DNA of 64,000 nt, from positions 303,979 through 367,978 of the forward strand of contig CAUYUJ010001447.1 of the NCBI GenBank assembly GCA_963575745.1. The letters run 5' to 3'. The translations under genes and the position numbers were made by a program. Below are positions 20,426 through 29,060 of this stretch, one piece after another (the first letter of the stretch is position 1; each line of letters begins with the position of its first letter). The notes below the pieces were generated by a model that was given only the letters and a program-made list of their open reading frames with translations, was not told the DNA's origin and made no database searches. The stretch is from Prorocentrum cordatum. Its lineage: Eukaryota; Sar; Dinophyceae; Prorocentrales; Prorocentraceae.

Positions 20426-20774
20426 GCCCACGCCCGGCGTGGCCGGGCCGCTCCTGGCCGGGCCCGGGACCTCGGTGCGGGCGGTCTGCCCGCCCCCCGC
20501 GCGAGCACCCCGAGGAGGGGGGCGGCGCGCGCGCCGAGCCCGGGCCCGGGCGCGGCCCTGGCCGGGGTGGTCTTATCGGGGGCGGAAAAGAGGGGGGTGA
20601 CGACTAGGGGGGGGGTGGATATCGTGGCGGGGGCCAGGATATTTCCGCGGATTCCATGGCGCCTCCTCTTGCTTCATGACGTCCCTGGCCCCCCTCGCTG
20701 GGCCGCGCACATGCCGCCGGTCATGATTTGCACCCCCTCCTCTCTTGGGCACCCCCCTCTTGGCCGCTCCCGAT
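20426..20774. other. GC-rich intronic stretch, unassigned
   Basis: Very GC-rich sequence (GGCCGGGCCGCTCCTGGCCG and similar short inverted repeats) without recognised coding or repeat family. Confidence 0.4.
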
Positions 20775-20970
20775 CTTAGGTCGGCCTGTCCCTCTCCAGG
20801 GGGAGTTTCGACGAGAAATAGAAACAATACCCCACAAGTAGTCAAACAGTAGTCCAAAAATAGTCTGGAGATTGTTTTGGGAGTATTGTTTGACCTTTTT
20901 GGAGCATTTCTGGGGGTATTTTTAATTTTTCGTCGAACATCCCCCTGTAGGGGGACACGCCCGACATAAG
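20775..20970. mobile_element. TIR family T, copy d (complete)
   Basis: The left end CTTAGGTCGGCCTGTCCCTC and the reverse complement of the right end CTTATGTCGGGCGTGTCCCC match. Inside are CGACGAGAAATA / TTTTTCGTCGAACA and AGTCTGGAGATTGTTTT as in the other copies. No convincing target duplication. Confidence 0.8.
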
Positions 20971-20989
20971 GGTAGTCGGGGCTCAAGAG

Positions 20990-21397
20990 ACGGGGGTCAG
21001 TGCAAACGGGGATCTGTGTGGGCTATGCCCATCATGCGTATCAGGCGTTCGGTTGCGGCTAGACCATCACATCGCTGCCGTCTTAGAACACCGACCCCTG
21101 GGGAGGAAGAGGTGTCTACATCTTCCCGGAACTGTAGATCGACAGTTTTTTCGGGGTTCAAGAATCGGGGGTCAATGCAAACAGGGGTCAGCCATGGCAC
21201 CGTATCCTGCAGGATCCTGCGAAGACCCCCTCTGGCTGACCCGGGTTAGCGAGCCGCTCGTGGCCGCGAGGCGGCCGCGCACATTGGCTGACCTGGGTTT
21301 GCGAAGACCTGCGTTGCAGTTTTTTGTTTTTCCTGCACTGCAGTTTTTGGTTTCCTGCTGACCCAGGTCTGGATTGATCCGGGTCAGAAGATCCCCG
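20990..21397 (+). mobile_element. TIR family G element, copy 2 (double left end)
   Basis: Has GAGACGGGGGTCAGTGCAAA at the start and a second left-type end near 21,163 (CGGGGGTCAATGCAAACAGG). The body CTGCAGGATCCTGCGAAGAC and the end GATCCGGGTCAGAAGATCC then match copy 1 closely. The roughly 150 bp between the two left ends is unrelated, so one copy may have inserted next to or into a fragment of another. Confidence 0.75.
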
Positions 21398-21405
21398 AAG
21401 TGGGT

Positions 21406-21806
21406 TTCAGTCGGGCATGCCCCTCTACGGGAGGACTGGTCGAACAGTGGCGAAGCGTCATGGCGTGCTTATGGCCTTCGAACCATGTTCTAAGAGCTTT
21501 TTGCGGTTTCCACGAAACGTTCTGAGAACATTTCTGGCGGAGTCTGTCTTGTTTTAATACATCGGTTGTATGTTCTAAGCACAATTGTTGTTCTTAGAGC
21601 ATTTTGGGGTTCTGAGAACATTTCGTGGTGGGCTATAGGAATGCGACGGTCGGTCCCTGCTCAAAATGTTCAAACATAGTCCCCCCAAAAAGGCCGGGGG
21701 GCGACTTCTGGATTATATTCGTGACATTTGTTTGGAATATTCTTCTGATTATTCTGAATGTTTGTTTTCAAAGTCCGCCTCTCGGAGGACATGCCCGATC
21801 TAACGG
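21406..21806. mobile_element. TIR family T, copy e, with nested 230-bp repeat
   Basis: Left T end AGTCGGGCATGCCCCTCTAC at 21,411; right T end GGAGGACATGCCCGATCTAA near 21,784. Between them lies a full copy of the 230-bp dispersed repeat (21,436-21,665), then T-type AAACATAGTCCCCCCAAAA sequence. Read as T interrupted by the 230-bp element. Confidence 0.65.
21436..21665 (+). mobile_element. 230-bp dispersed repeat, copy 2
   Basis: GTGGCGAAGCGTCATGGC at the start, ACGGTCGGTCCCTGCTCAAA at the end, with TTCTGAGAACATTTCTGGCG in the middle. Closest to the copy at 24,298-24,540. Confidence 0.75.
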
Positions 21807-22382
21807 TGTGTGTAGGTGTACAGCTGTCGGCGGTGAGCCTGGGGCAGAAGAGGGAGGCGGCAAGCCTTCTCAGAAGGCGGCGGGCCTTCTCAGCAGCCAC
21901 CAGGCCTTCTCTGAAGCCGCTCGAGTCTTCGGAGAATGCCTGGGCCGTTTCTCAGGGGGCCGTGGTAGGCCTTCGGAGCCTTCTGAGAAGGCCCGCCCCC
22001 TCTGCCTACACCCCTTTGGGCTCGTCGTCGAACCCTGAGATCCTGGCGCTGCGATTTCTTCTCACCTGGCGTCTTCGCCCGATTTCGGGCTCCGGGGCCC
22101 TCGCAGGTCGATCGGGCTTGAAAGTGACGCGGAAAGATCGGGTCTGGGGGCCCCTGTCGTGATCCTTCGCGATGCTGCAATTTTGTCGCAGAGTCGGTCA
22201 GAAGAGGCAAAGGTACCCCTACCGCTACTCCTCGCCCAATGTCCCCTTTTTCGGCCTCCCGGGAGGCCCTCGTCGCCACCGCTGGATTCGCTCCGAATTC
22301 CTGGTCAGAGCGCACCCCGGGAGAGGTCCAGTACCTCTTGGTGCCCCCAGTCCGATCCCAGGGCAGTTGGCGCCCTCCCGAG
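21807..22382. other. 3' part of intron 2
   Basis: Includes GCCTTCTCAGAAGGC-type short repeats (21,865-21,990), the segment shared with 11,940-12,045 (22,080-22,190), and an inverted copy of the AATCCAGC..GGCGACGAGGGCC repeat (22,195-22,305; compare 55,151 and 63,195). Confidence 0.55.
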
Positions 22383-22515
22383 GCACGCGAACCACACCGC
22401 CCAGGCCCGCTTCCTGGAGGACGCGAAGGCGGCCGCCGCGGCCGACCCCGCGGCCGGCGCCGAGCTTCGCGCGGCGGCGGGGCAGCGCCTCGGGGCCCTC
22501 GCCATCACCTACGAG
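22383..22515 (+). CDS. Thioesterase-like gene, exon 3
   Basis: 133 bp. After the split Arg codon it reads HANHTAQARFLEDAKAAAAA, the conserved helix of the second hot-dog domain (H-x-N-H then a YARFLEDA-like helix), and ends LGALAITYE at a TACGAG|GCTCACC GC donor. Phase 0. The alanine-rich segment is normal for a GC-rich gene. Confidence 0.78.
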
Positions 22516-22681
22516 GCTCACCAGCCTCGAACTTATCCCTCTCCCCAAGGTCGACACGCCACAAGGCGATGACAATCTCAGGGGTGCACCCTCAGAAACT
22601 GAGGGGATCCCTCAAAGATCGCCATCGAGATGAGGCGATGCCCGACATAGGGATGAGGATCTGTTCCAGGCTGGTGACGAG
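22516..22681 (+). mobile_element. Intron 3, an introner (TIR element acting as intron)
   Basis: Inverted ends CACCAGCCTCGAAC (22,521-22,534) and GTTCCAGGCTGGTG (22,664-22,677) match at 13 of 14 bases. They are bordered by 8-bp direct repeats ACGAGGCT (22,511-22,520 region) and ACGAGGCC (22,677-22,686 region). Splicing at AG|GC inside both duplicate copies removes the element exactly and restores ITYE-AEVRAL. An alternative acceptor, TTCCAG at 22,669, would add four in-frame residues. The element is a relative of 15,337-15,504. Confidence 0.85.
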
Positions 22682-22716
22682 GCCGAGGTCCGGGCCCTCG
22701 ACCGGCTCTCGGTGAG
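22682..22716 (+). CDS. Thioesterase-like gene, exon 4 (short, 3' end unclear)
   Basis: Reads AEVRALDRLSV in the frame of exon 3. Two donor choices are possible: TCG|GTGAGG (22,711) or GTGAG|GCTCTC (22,716). In-frame reading beyond reaches TGA within 20 bp, so a further intron is needed. The last strands of the second hot-dog domain were not found, so the gene is incomplete here or continues in exons not recognised. Confidence 0.55.
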
Positions 22717-23029
22717 GCTCTCCTGATGGGCACACTTTCCACCACCGCTGCCATGCGTGAGGCGGAGGAGAAGGGAGGACGAGGAGCTCCTCCTCCTCCT
22801 CCTCCTCCTCCTCGTCCTCCTCCTCCTCCTCCTCCTCCTCGTCGTCCCTCTCCTACATCCATGTGTGGGGCGGAGGGGAAGGGAGGATGAGGAGGTCCCC
22901 CTCCTCCTCCTCTTCCTCCTCCTCCTCCTCCTCCTCGTCCCTCTCCTACATCTGGTAGTGGTGGTGGGAAGTGGTCCCATCACTTCCCCGGCGCCGGGCG
23001 TGCCGGGCGCGCTGGACGCCTGGGTGGAT
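22717..23029. repeat. Short (CCT)n tracts in a duplicated 110-bp block
   Basis: Two copies of a block: GCGGAGGAGAAGGGAGGACGAG or GCGGAGGGGAAGGGAGGATGAG, followed by CCT triplets and GTCCCTCTCCTACATC, near 22,758 and 22,870. Intronic if the thioesterase gene continues. Confidence 0.7.
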
Positions 23030-23225
23030 TGGGATGCAACTCTTGGGAGGTCACATTCTGATTTTGCACTGGTCCGAAGTCCGGCCTAGTCCGGCTTCAT
23101 CCCGCTTAATTCCGCTGAATCCCGCCTAATCCAGTTTAAATCCGGCCTAGTCTGGCTTAATCCCGCTCCATCCTGCTTCATCCCGCCTATTCCGGCTTAC
23201 TCCCGCTTAATCCGAGGCCCACTCC
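23030..23225. repeat. 10-bp tandem repeat (TTAATCCCGC), copy 2
   Basis: About eleven decamers between GGGAGGTCACATTCTGATTTTGC and CCGAGGCCCACTCCG. Same flanks as copy 1 at 14,868-15,070. Confidence 0.8.
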
Positions 23226-23261
23226 GTGGTCAGAGCTCCCGGATGGAGATGAATTCTCCTT

Positions 23262-23597
23262 AATCCCAGAAAGATCTCCGCGAGGGGCAGCTGCTGGAGA
23301 GCATTCCGGAGCTGGAGAACCGCCGAGAGCCCACAAAGACACTCGAAAGCCTCGCACCCGAGACCATCGCACAGCTGCGAGCGCGCAGCGGCCCGAGCGG
23401 CCCCAGACATCGGACAGCTCCCTGGCCGCAGCTCCGGCCAGGGGCGCCCTCTGTGGGGCCTGCCCGCCGAGGGACCTCCCAGAGCGGCTGCCTCCCAAAG
23501 GTGGAGCGGGCGGCGCCGAGGCCGGGGCCCGTGGCGAGGGGGCGGCTGGTCTGCGGCGCGGGGCGCGGCCGCAGCCCGGGCGGCGCCCGGCTCTGAG
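23262..23597 (+). other. Open frame without ATG, possible exon
   Basis: After a CCCAG (23,266-23,270) an open frame reads KDLREGQLLESIPELE and stays open to TGA at 23,597. The first 40 residues have balanced, coil-like composition; the rest is Arg/Pro/Gly-rich and less convincing. No family recognised. It may be an exon of the thioesterase gene or chance. Confidence 0.25.
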
Positions 23598-23625
23598 GGC
23601 GCTCGGCCGCAGTCGTCTGGAGGTC

Positions 23626-23728
23626 GGAAAGGGGTGTGCCAATCGTGGAAATGGCGATGCTATCTGCGACAAATAACATCGCCAGAGTCCCCTTTACCTA
23701 AAATTAGCACCACACCCCTTTACACCAT
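23626..23728. mobile_element. 100-bp foldback sequence (AAAGGGGTGTG)
   Basis: AAAGGGGTGTG at the left and CACACCCCTTTACA at the right, with an inner GGCGATG / CATCGCC pair, form an inverted repeat. Only one copy was seen, so an element is inferred from structure alone. Confidence 0.5.
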
Positions 23729-23746
23729 ACCCTTTTCCTACCTCCA

Positions 23747-23918
23747 AAAGTCGGGCGCGGAGTCGGGCGCGGTCCTCTGCGGGGGAGAAAATTCAGAAGC
23801 AGTCGCGAAATCGTCGGGGGACTGTTTTTTTGAGTTTTTTTGTGGGTATCTTCGGAGTCTGTTTTGGACATGTTTATGTTTCGCCCAGAATCCCCCGTGT
23901 AGGGGGACACGCCCGTTT
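23747..23918. mobile_element. TIR family T, copy f (diverged)
   Basis: AAAGTCGGGCGCGG at the left; GTGTAGGGGGACACGCCCG at the right. The interior GGGGACTGTTTTTTTGAG and TATCTTCGGAGTCTGTTT match T copies. The left end is partly duplicated (GTCGGGCGCGGAGTCGGGCG). Confidence 0.65.
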
Positions 23919-23961
23919 CGTCCAGGATCCCCTGTGTAGTTGGGGAATCTTCTCGGAGGTG

Positions 23962-24085
23962 GATGGACCTCCTACCCTGACACGTCGATTCAGGAATTGG
24001 CCGTTTTCGGTTCGCGAGGGGGCGTCGCGGCCGTCATCTTTGCGGGTCCAGGTCCGCCGGTTTCGGTCCCAGGCCGTTTTCACTA
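23962..24085. repeat. Dispersed repeat shared with 15,505-15,645
   Basis: CCTGACACGTCGATTCAGG, TTTTCGGTTCGCGAGGGGGC and GTCCAGGTCCGCCGGTTTCG, colinear with the 15.5-kb copy. Confidence 0.75.
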
Positions 24086-24089
24086 AGGG

Positions 24090-24255
24090 GAGGTTTGCTA
24101 AAGGGAGGTTTGTCCACCGCCGATATTCAAAAGCAGTCACCAACTAGTCTGGGGACTATTTTTTGGGGTATGTTTTGGCATCTTCCGAATCTATTTAGAA
24201 TATGTTTTATATTTCGTCCAGAATCCCCGTGGAGGGGGACACGCCCGACTGAAAT
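24090..24255. mobile_element. TIR family T, copy g (left end lost)
   Basis: AGTCTGGGGACTATTTTTTG and the right end GGAGGGGGACACGCCCGACT are present. The left end is replaced by CTAAAGGGAGGTTTGTCCAC. Confidence 0.6.
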
Positions 24256-24297
24256 CGATCCGCAGCAGCGTCGAGGTTCCGAGGCAGGGATCTATCT

Positions 24298-24540
24298 TCA
24301 AGCAGTGGCGAAGCGTCCTGGCTCGCCTATGGCCCTACCAAACACTGTTCTAAGAACCTTTTGTGGTCTCCACGAAATGTTCTCAGAACATTTCTGGCGG
24401 AGTCTGTCCTGTTTTATCACCGGGTTTATGGTTTAAGAACTTGAAAACTTGGTTTTCGTTCTTAGAACATTCTTGGGTTCTAAGAACATTTCGTGGTAGG
24501 ACTATACGAATGCCGGGACGGTCGGTCCCTGCTCAATATC
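24298..24540 (+). mobile_element. 230-bp dispersed repeat, copy 3
   Basis: GCAGTGGCGAAGCGTCCTGG at the start and GGACGGTCGGTCCCTGCTCA at the end, with AACATTTCTGGCGGAGTCTG and AACATTTCGTGGTAGG inside. Directly downstream of T copy g; copy 2 lies inside a T element, so the two families may have a linked history. Confidence 0.75.
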
Positions 24541-25620
24541 TACAGCCACCGCCCGGGAGGTGGATCTTTCGGGGGCGGCGGCTAGCAGGGGATATGGACG
24601 TATTCGGGCCCGGGGGAGGCCAAGTGTGTCCATGTCCACCGCCCGCTGGGGTCCCAGGTCGTCGGTTCCACCGGGCTAGATCCCCGCCTCGCAGATCTAG
24701 CCTCGGCTCCGGCCGGGAGTCACATCGCGCTGACTGCGTGGTTGCTCGACCCATCGGCCAGAGCAGTGCAGCCCGGTGGAGGCGCATGTTCAAGCCAGGG
24801 GGCAAAAAGCAGGGGCAGTGCAGGACAAATGGCGCTAACATTTCTATCGCCAGCGTCGTAGCTGTGTGTGCATAGCTCTGTGAGCATACCAGGGGCTTGC
24901 AACGTCCAGGCAGAGAACACATGATGGCGATTGTGAAGTTTCCACGTAGCGACTACGACGAGTAAACTGATTGGGGCCGTTTGGGGCCATTTCGGAGCTA
25001 TCCTGAGGCTCCAAGAGCCCATCGGAAGCGAAAGGGCGAGAAGACAAACAACATTGACAAACTCAAGCGTTTTGAAGGATTCGGGCCTCTTGGAGGCGCT
25101 CTTGGGAGGCTCGGGTGACAGTTGGAGCCGTGGAAGCTAACGGTGGGACCAAACCTGTTCGGCTGGGTCAGAGTGGCGTTTCGAGTGCACAGGCGAATTC
25201 TGGCCATAATCTTCTAGTCGGGGAAACTTAAGACTCGAGTGCGCCCAAAGACGGCTTTGACGACGCTTTTTGACGAGCGCGTCCCAGATCTTGACAGTTG
25301 AGTTCTCGCGGGATGTTTGGAGCGGGAGCTCGCGTCAATTTTCATATTGGGCCATCGTCATTCTCATGATGGCCCCCTATCAGGCCAACCCGAGTCCTCC
25401 GAACCTGAATCTCACGTCTCCCCGATCCAGGCTACCCATAGAAACGTGCAACACTCGCGCGTACGGAGCACCTGGATTGGACGAGACACGTTTTGTCTCC
25501 CGTTTGATCCCAATCCGGGCGGCACGGCAGCATTGCTAACCTCTACGCAGCGACGAGGCGCGCGAGCGCTCACGGACAGTGCCCCGCCCCTCTCCATCAG
25601 GGATGTGCCATCGGACCGTT
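24541..25620. other. Unassigned low-repeat region
   Basis: More than 1 kb without recognised repeats. CACCGCCCGGGAGGTGGATC (24,547) loosely resembles 26,850-26,935. Open frames up to 170 codons exist but show no domain and no consistent codon bias. It may hold exons that cannot be identified by eye. Confidence 0.4.
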
Positions 25621-26575
25621 CTCGTCTCCTCCTCCTCCTCCTCCTCCTCCTCCTCCTCCTCTTCCTCTTCCTCTTCCTCGTCCCTCTCCTCCTCCTCCTC
25701 CGCCGCCTCCTCCTCCTTCCTCCTCCTCCTCCTCCTCCTCCTCGTCCTCCTCCTCTTCGTCCTCCTCCTCCCCCTCCTCCTGCTCATCCCTTTTCCACGT
25801 TCGACCAACTAGAGGCGGCAGCCTTGAGCGTGCAACCTCCTCCTCCTCCTCCTCCTCCTCGTCCTTCTTCTCCTCCTTCTCCTTCCTCCTCTTCCTCGTC
25901 GTCCTCCTCCTCCCCCTCGTCCTCCTCCTCCCCTCCTCCTCCTCCTCCTCCTCCTCGTCGTCCTCCTCCTCCTCCTCCTCCTCCTTCTCCTTCTCCTCCT
26001 CCTCCTCCTCCTGCTCGTCCTCCTCCTCCTCGTCCTCCTCCTCCTCCTCTTCCTCTTCCTCGTCCCTCTCCTCTTCCGTCCTCCTCCTCCTCCTCCGCCT
26101 TCTTCCTCCTCCTCCTCCTCCTCCTCGTCCTCCTCCTCCTCGTCTCCTCCTCCCCCTCCCTGCTCATCCCTGTTCCACGTTCGACCAACTAGAGGCGGCA
26201 GCCTTGAGCGTGCAACCTCCTCCTCCTCCTCGTCCTTCTCCTCCTCCTTCTCCTTCCTCCTCCTCCTCGTCCTCCTCCTCCTCCCCCTCGTTCTCCTCCT
26301 CCCCCTCCTCCCTCCTCCTCCTCCTCCTCCTCCTGCTCATCCCTTTTTGACGTTAGACCAACTAGAGTCGGCAGCCTTGAGCGTGCTACCTCCTTTTCCT
26401 CCTCCTCCTCCTCCTCTCCTCCTCCTCCTCCTCCCGTCCTCCTCCTCCCCCTCCTCCTCTTCCTCCTCCTCCTCCTCGTCCTCGTCCTCGTCCTCCTCCT
26501 CCTCCTCCTCCTCCTCCTCCTCCTCCTCCTCCTCCTCCTCCTCCTCCTCCCCCTCCTCCTCCCCCCCATCTCTCC
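25621..26575. repeat. (CCT)n tract with an interspersed 50-bp unit
   Basis: Nearly 1 kb of CCT repeats interrupted three times by the same block (GTTCGACCAACTAGAGGCGG, CAGCCTTGAGCGTGCAACC) at about 25,799, 26,177 and 26,349. A related block (GCCAGCTGGAGGCGGCAGCC) sits in the CCT tract at 34,128. The tract has been amplified together with this unit. Confidence 0.88.
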
Positions 26576-27240
26576 CAATCCTCGCTCCATCCCCTTCCCT
26601 GCTCCATCCTCCCGTCCGTTCCTTCTCTTCCCTTGCCGTCCCCTCTCTCGCCTCTCCTCCTCTGACCCTGGCCCGTTTCTCTCTCCGTGTCAGGGCTGGC
26701 CGCGGAAGCTCTCCCTCGTGCCGCGTCGCCTCCTGGACCGACCAGGAGTCTTCGTCCCCGGGCCGACTCAAGCAACCTCGAGCACTTTAGCGACCTGCTC
26801 AGGTTCTACTGCTGCCGCTGCTCTTCCGAGGCGGAGATTCACTCGTAATCACCGCCCAGAGGATGGATCTTCGCGGACCTCGCCAGGCGGCGGCCCCCTG
26901 GGGCCCAGCTGTGTCACTGCCCACCGCCCCCAGTAGGGTTCCAGGACTTCGTCCTCCAGGCAGTGGATCTGGGCAACTCCTCGCCTCCTCCCTCGTCCCT
27001 CCTCCCTCTTCCTCCTCCTCCCCCTCCTCCTCCTCCCCCTCCTCCTTCAGGCGCGCTCTTGCCGTGCCCGCCTCCCGCGCCCCGCGCGCCTCAGGAGGGG
27101 CTCGCGCCGGCGGCCTCCGAGGAGCCTCCGCGCTCGCGGCTCCCGGCGCCTCCTCGCGCGCCTCCGCTCGCGCCGCCCTTTTGGGGCCGCCGCCTCGTCG
27201 TCGGCGCCCCCGGGCGGCAGACCGCGCTACCGCCGCCGCC
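26576..27240. other. GC-rich region between CCT tracts, unassigned
   Basis: No recognised repeat except short CCT runs at 27,000-27,050. Frames rich in Ala, Arg and Pro are open on both strands, as expected from the composition. Not called as coding. Confidence 0.4.
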
Positions 27241-27434
27241 CGCCCCCGCCCCTCCTCCTCCTCCTCCTCCTCCTCCTCCTCCTCCTTCTCCTCCTCCTCC
27301 CCCTCTCCTCCTCCTCCCCCTCCTCCTCCTCCTCCTCCTCCCCTCCTCCTCTTCCTCCTCCTCCTCCTCCTGCTCCCCCTTCTCCTCTTCCTCCTCCTCC
27401 TCCTCCTCCTCCTGCTATTCCTCCTCCTCTTCCT

Positions 27435-27465
<31 letters not shown>

Positions 27466-27627
27466 TCTTTCCCCCCTCCTCCTGCTCCTCCTCCTCCTCC
27501 TCCCTCCTCCTCCCCCTCCTCCTCCTCCTCCTCTTCCTCCTCCCCCTCCTCCTCCTCCTGCTCCCCTCCTCCTCTTCCTCCTCCTCCTCCTCCTGCTATT
27601 CCTCCTCCTCCTCCTCCTCCCCCTCCT
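27241..27627. repeat. (CCT)n polypyrimidine tract directly before the spliced leader
   Basis: About 390 bp of CCT repeats that stop exactly where the leader relic begins. The tract is either the insertion target of the LINE or its 5' context. Confidence 0.95.
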
Positions 27628-27664
27628 TCCGTAGCCATTTTGGCTCAAGCCTTTTTGGCTCAAG
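27628..27664 (+). other. Dinoflagellate spliced-leader relic, 1.7 copies
   Basis: 27,629-27,649 matches the conserved 3' 21 nt of the dinoflagellate spliced leader (CGTAGCCATTTTGGCTCAAG is positions 3-22 of the 22-nt leader), preceded by T, one of the accepted first bases. It is followed at once by CCTTTTTGGCTCAAG, a truncated leader with one change. Full leader plus truncated leader is the known mark of mRNAs that were trans-spliced, retro-copied and trans-spliced again. It is not an SL RNA gene, because no GT donor follows the AAG. Confidence 0.93.
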
Positions 27665-27802
27665 GCAGTTGGCCTGGTCAGAGCAGGGCTGCTCCCGACT
27701 CGGCCCGCGACACAAGGGTCGGGGGTTGCCCCTTTTCGTGCACTAAGGCATTTTGCCGCCCAGATTCTCGCTCCAGTTCTTGTCTCGCTTCCTGGCAGTG
27801 CA

Positions 27803-28888
27803 ATGGCCGCTGCCGAGGTATCTAACGCTCAGTTGCTTCAGGTTCTTGCAGGAATGAACGGCGGCATGAACGCCATGATGGACGACATCAAAGATGTCAA
27901 AGAGCGTCTCGCCGTAGCGGAAGGCCTCGAGGATAATATTTCCGATCTCGAGCTCGCCATGGAGGGCAAGTTTGAGGGGGCTAAGAATGCTCACCAAGCC
28001 CTCGTTCTCGACATGGATCTACGAGTTTCTCGACCCGAGCATGTCCATCAAGAAGCCGCCACCAACGCCGCCTTCTTTGGCACCGAGGACGGCAACCCCA
28101 CCGCCAAGAACGTTGGGCTCGAGATTCAACGTCAGATGAATGAGAAGATGGCCAGAATCGAAGCGTCTCTTGCCGAACTCCAACGAGCTCCGTCCGATGC
28201 AGGCTCCGCTTCAACTCGGCCGCCATCCAAGTCTCGCCGCTTAGGGGGAGGCCCCAGCGCTGGCTCCAGCGCTTCCGTGATTCCCGTGATCGATCTCGCC
28301 AACGACGAGCACAACCAGATCGACCCGACCAGACGGTGGATCAGCGGGTTTCCTCGCCCAGTCACCGAGCCATATAGGCGCACAGTCTTCAATCATATGA
28401 AAAGCCGACTTCCTGCCGCCAGCAGCGAAGGGATGGCAGGGCATTTCCACAAAGTATCACAAGCGTTCGCAGCCACCTTCAACTCCGAGCAGAAGGCACG
28501 TGACTTCCACGACTGGTTCCTCGCGAATCCCGTGACGTGGCAGGACTATCGCAACGCCTCCCTTCACCCACTGCGCTGCCGTAGGGATATGCCGCTGCAG
28601 GCCCGCCAGAAGAACCGCGTCCTTAGCGCCCTCTGGCCGCTCGTCCGCAAGCACCTCGAGAATGCAGGCAAGTGGAGCCCGTCCATCAAGATCGGCACCA
28701 ACCCGTTCAAAGGCGCATTCAGTATCACCACCGAGAATGACCACTGGGAGTTCTTCAAGCTGCCCGACGCTCCTGGAGGCATGTACGAGCTCAAGCCGAT
28801 CAGCGACCAGCTCTCCGAGTGGAGCATCGCCGAGTCGACCGCCAAGTGGATGGTTGAGCAGGCCCAGGCCTCCGTCCAGCAGTGCTGA
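27803..28888 (+). CDS. LINE 1 ORF1 protein (coiled coil plus RNA-binding fold)
   Basis: 361 codons, intact. ATG 27,803 is the first ATG after the leader. Residues 1-70 have heptad-like spacing suited to a coiled coil (MMDDIKDVKERLAVAEGLED). A Pro/Ser-rich linker with a basic patch (PPSKSRRLGGG) follows. Residues 178-300 (RRWISGFPRPVTEPYRR, then KARDFHDWFLANP and RVLSALWPLVRKHL) look like the RRM-like plus C-terminal domains of LINE ORF1 proteins. Expected role: trimeric RNA-binding chaperone that coats LINE RNA. Codon use favours C at third positions, as in the host exons. Assignment rests on position and pattern, without alignment. Confidence 0.8.
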   Translation: MAAAEVSNAQLLQVLAGMNGGMNAMMDDIKDVKERLAVAEGLEDNISDLELAMEGKFEGAKNAHQALVLDMDLRVSRPEHVHQEAATNAAFFGTEDGNPTAKNVGLEIQRQMNEKMARIEASLAELQRAPSDAGSASTRPPSKSRRLGGGPSAGSSASVIPVIDLANDEHNQIDPTRRWISGFPRPVTEPYRRTVFNHMKSRLPAASSEGMAGHFHKVSQAFAATFNSEQKARDFHDWFLANPVTWQDYRNASLHPLRCRRDMPLQARQKNRVLSALWPLVRKHLENAGKWSPSIKIGTNPFKGAFSITTENDHWEFFKLPDAPGGMYELKPISDQLSEWSIAESTAKWMVEQAQASVQQC

Positions 28889-29060
28889 AGTGATGCCAGC
28901 CTAGTATCGTGTGCAAATGTTCTGTCTTTTCCCGCTTCCTCGCTGCCTCTATCGCCCGAATCTTCTGCGCTTTGTTCGCCTTCTCTGTCGAATGCTGAAT
29001 CCGGGGCCCAGCCACCTTCGCTTGAGAACCCAGCCAGTTCTCGCCTCTCTTTTCCGCCGT

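Larger units (their letters stand above)
19938..22382 (+). other. Intron 2 (GC-AG), packed with mobile elements
   Basis: 2,445 bp between AACAG|GCTCCAC and CCCGAG|GCACGCG. It contains at least four T-family TIR elements or fragments, a G-family element and a 230-bp repeat. Splice borders are inferred from the exact restoration of the conserved reading frame. Confidence 0.7.

Noticed and set aside
25536-27638. Poly-Ser, poly-Pro and poly-Arg/Glu frames
   Set aside because: CCT repeats are open in all three frames on both strands. No start or domain supports any one of them.
27628-27664. SL RNA gene
   Set aside because: The leader is not followed by a GT donor and SL RNA intron. A truncated second leader and a LINE 5' UTR follow instead, so it is a retro-copied relic.
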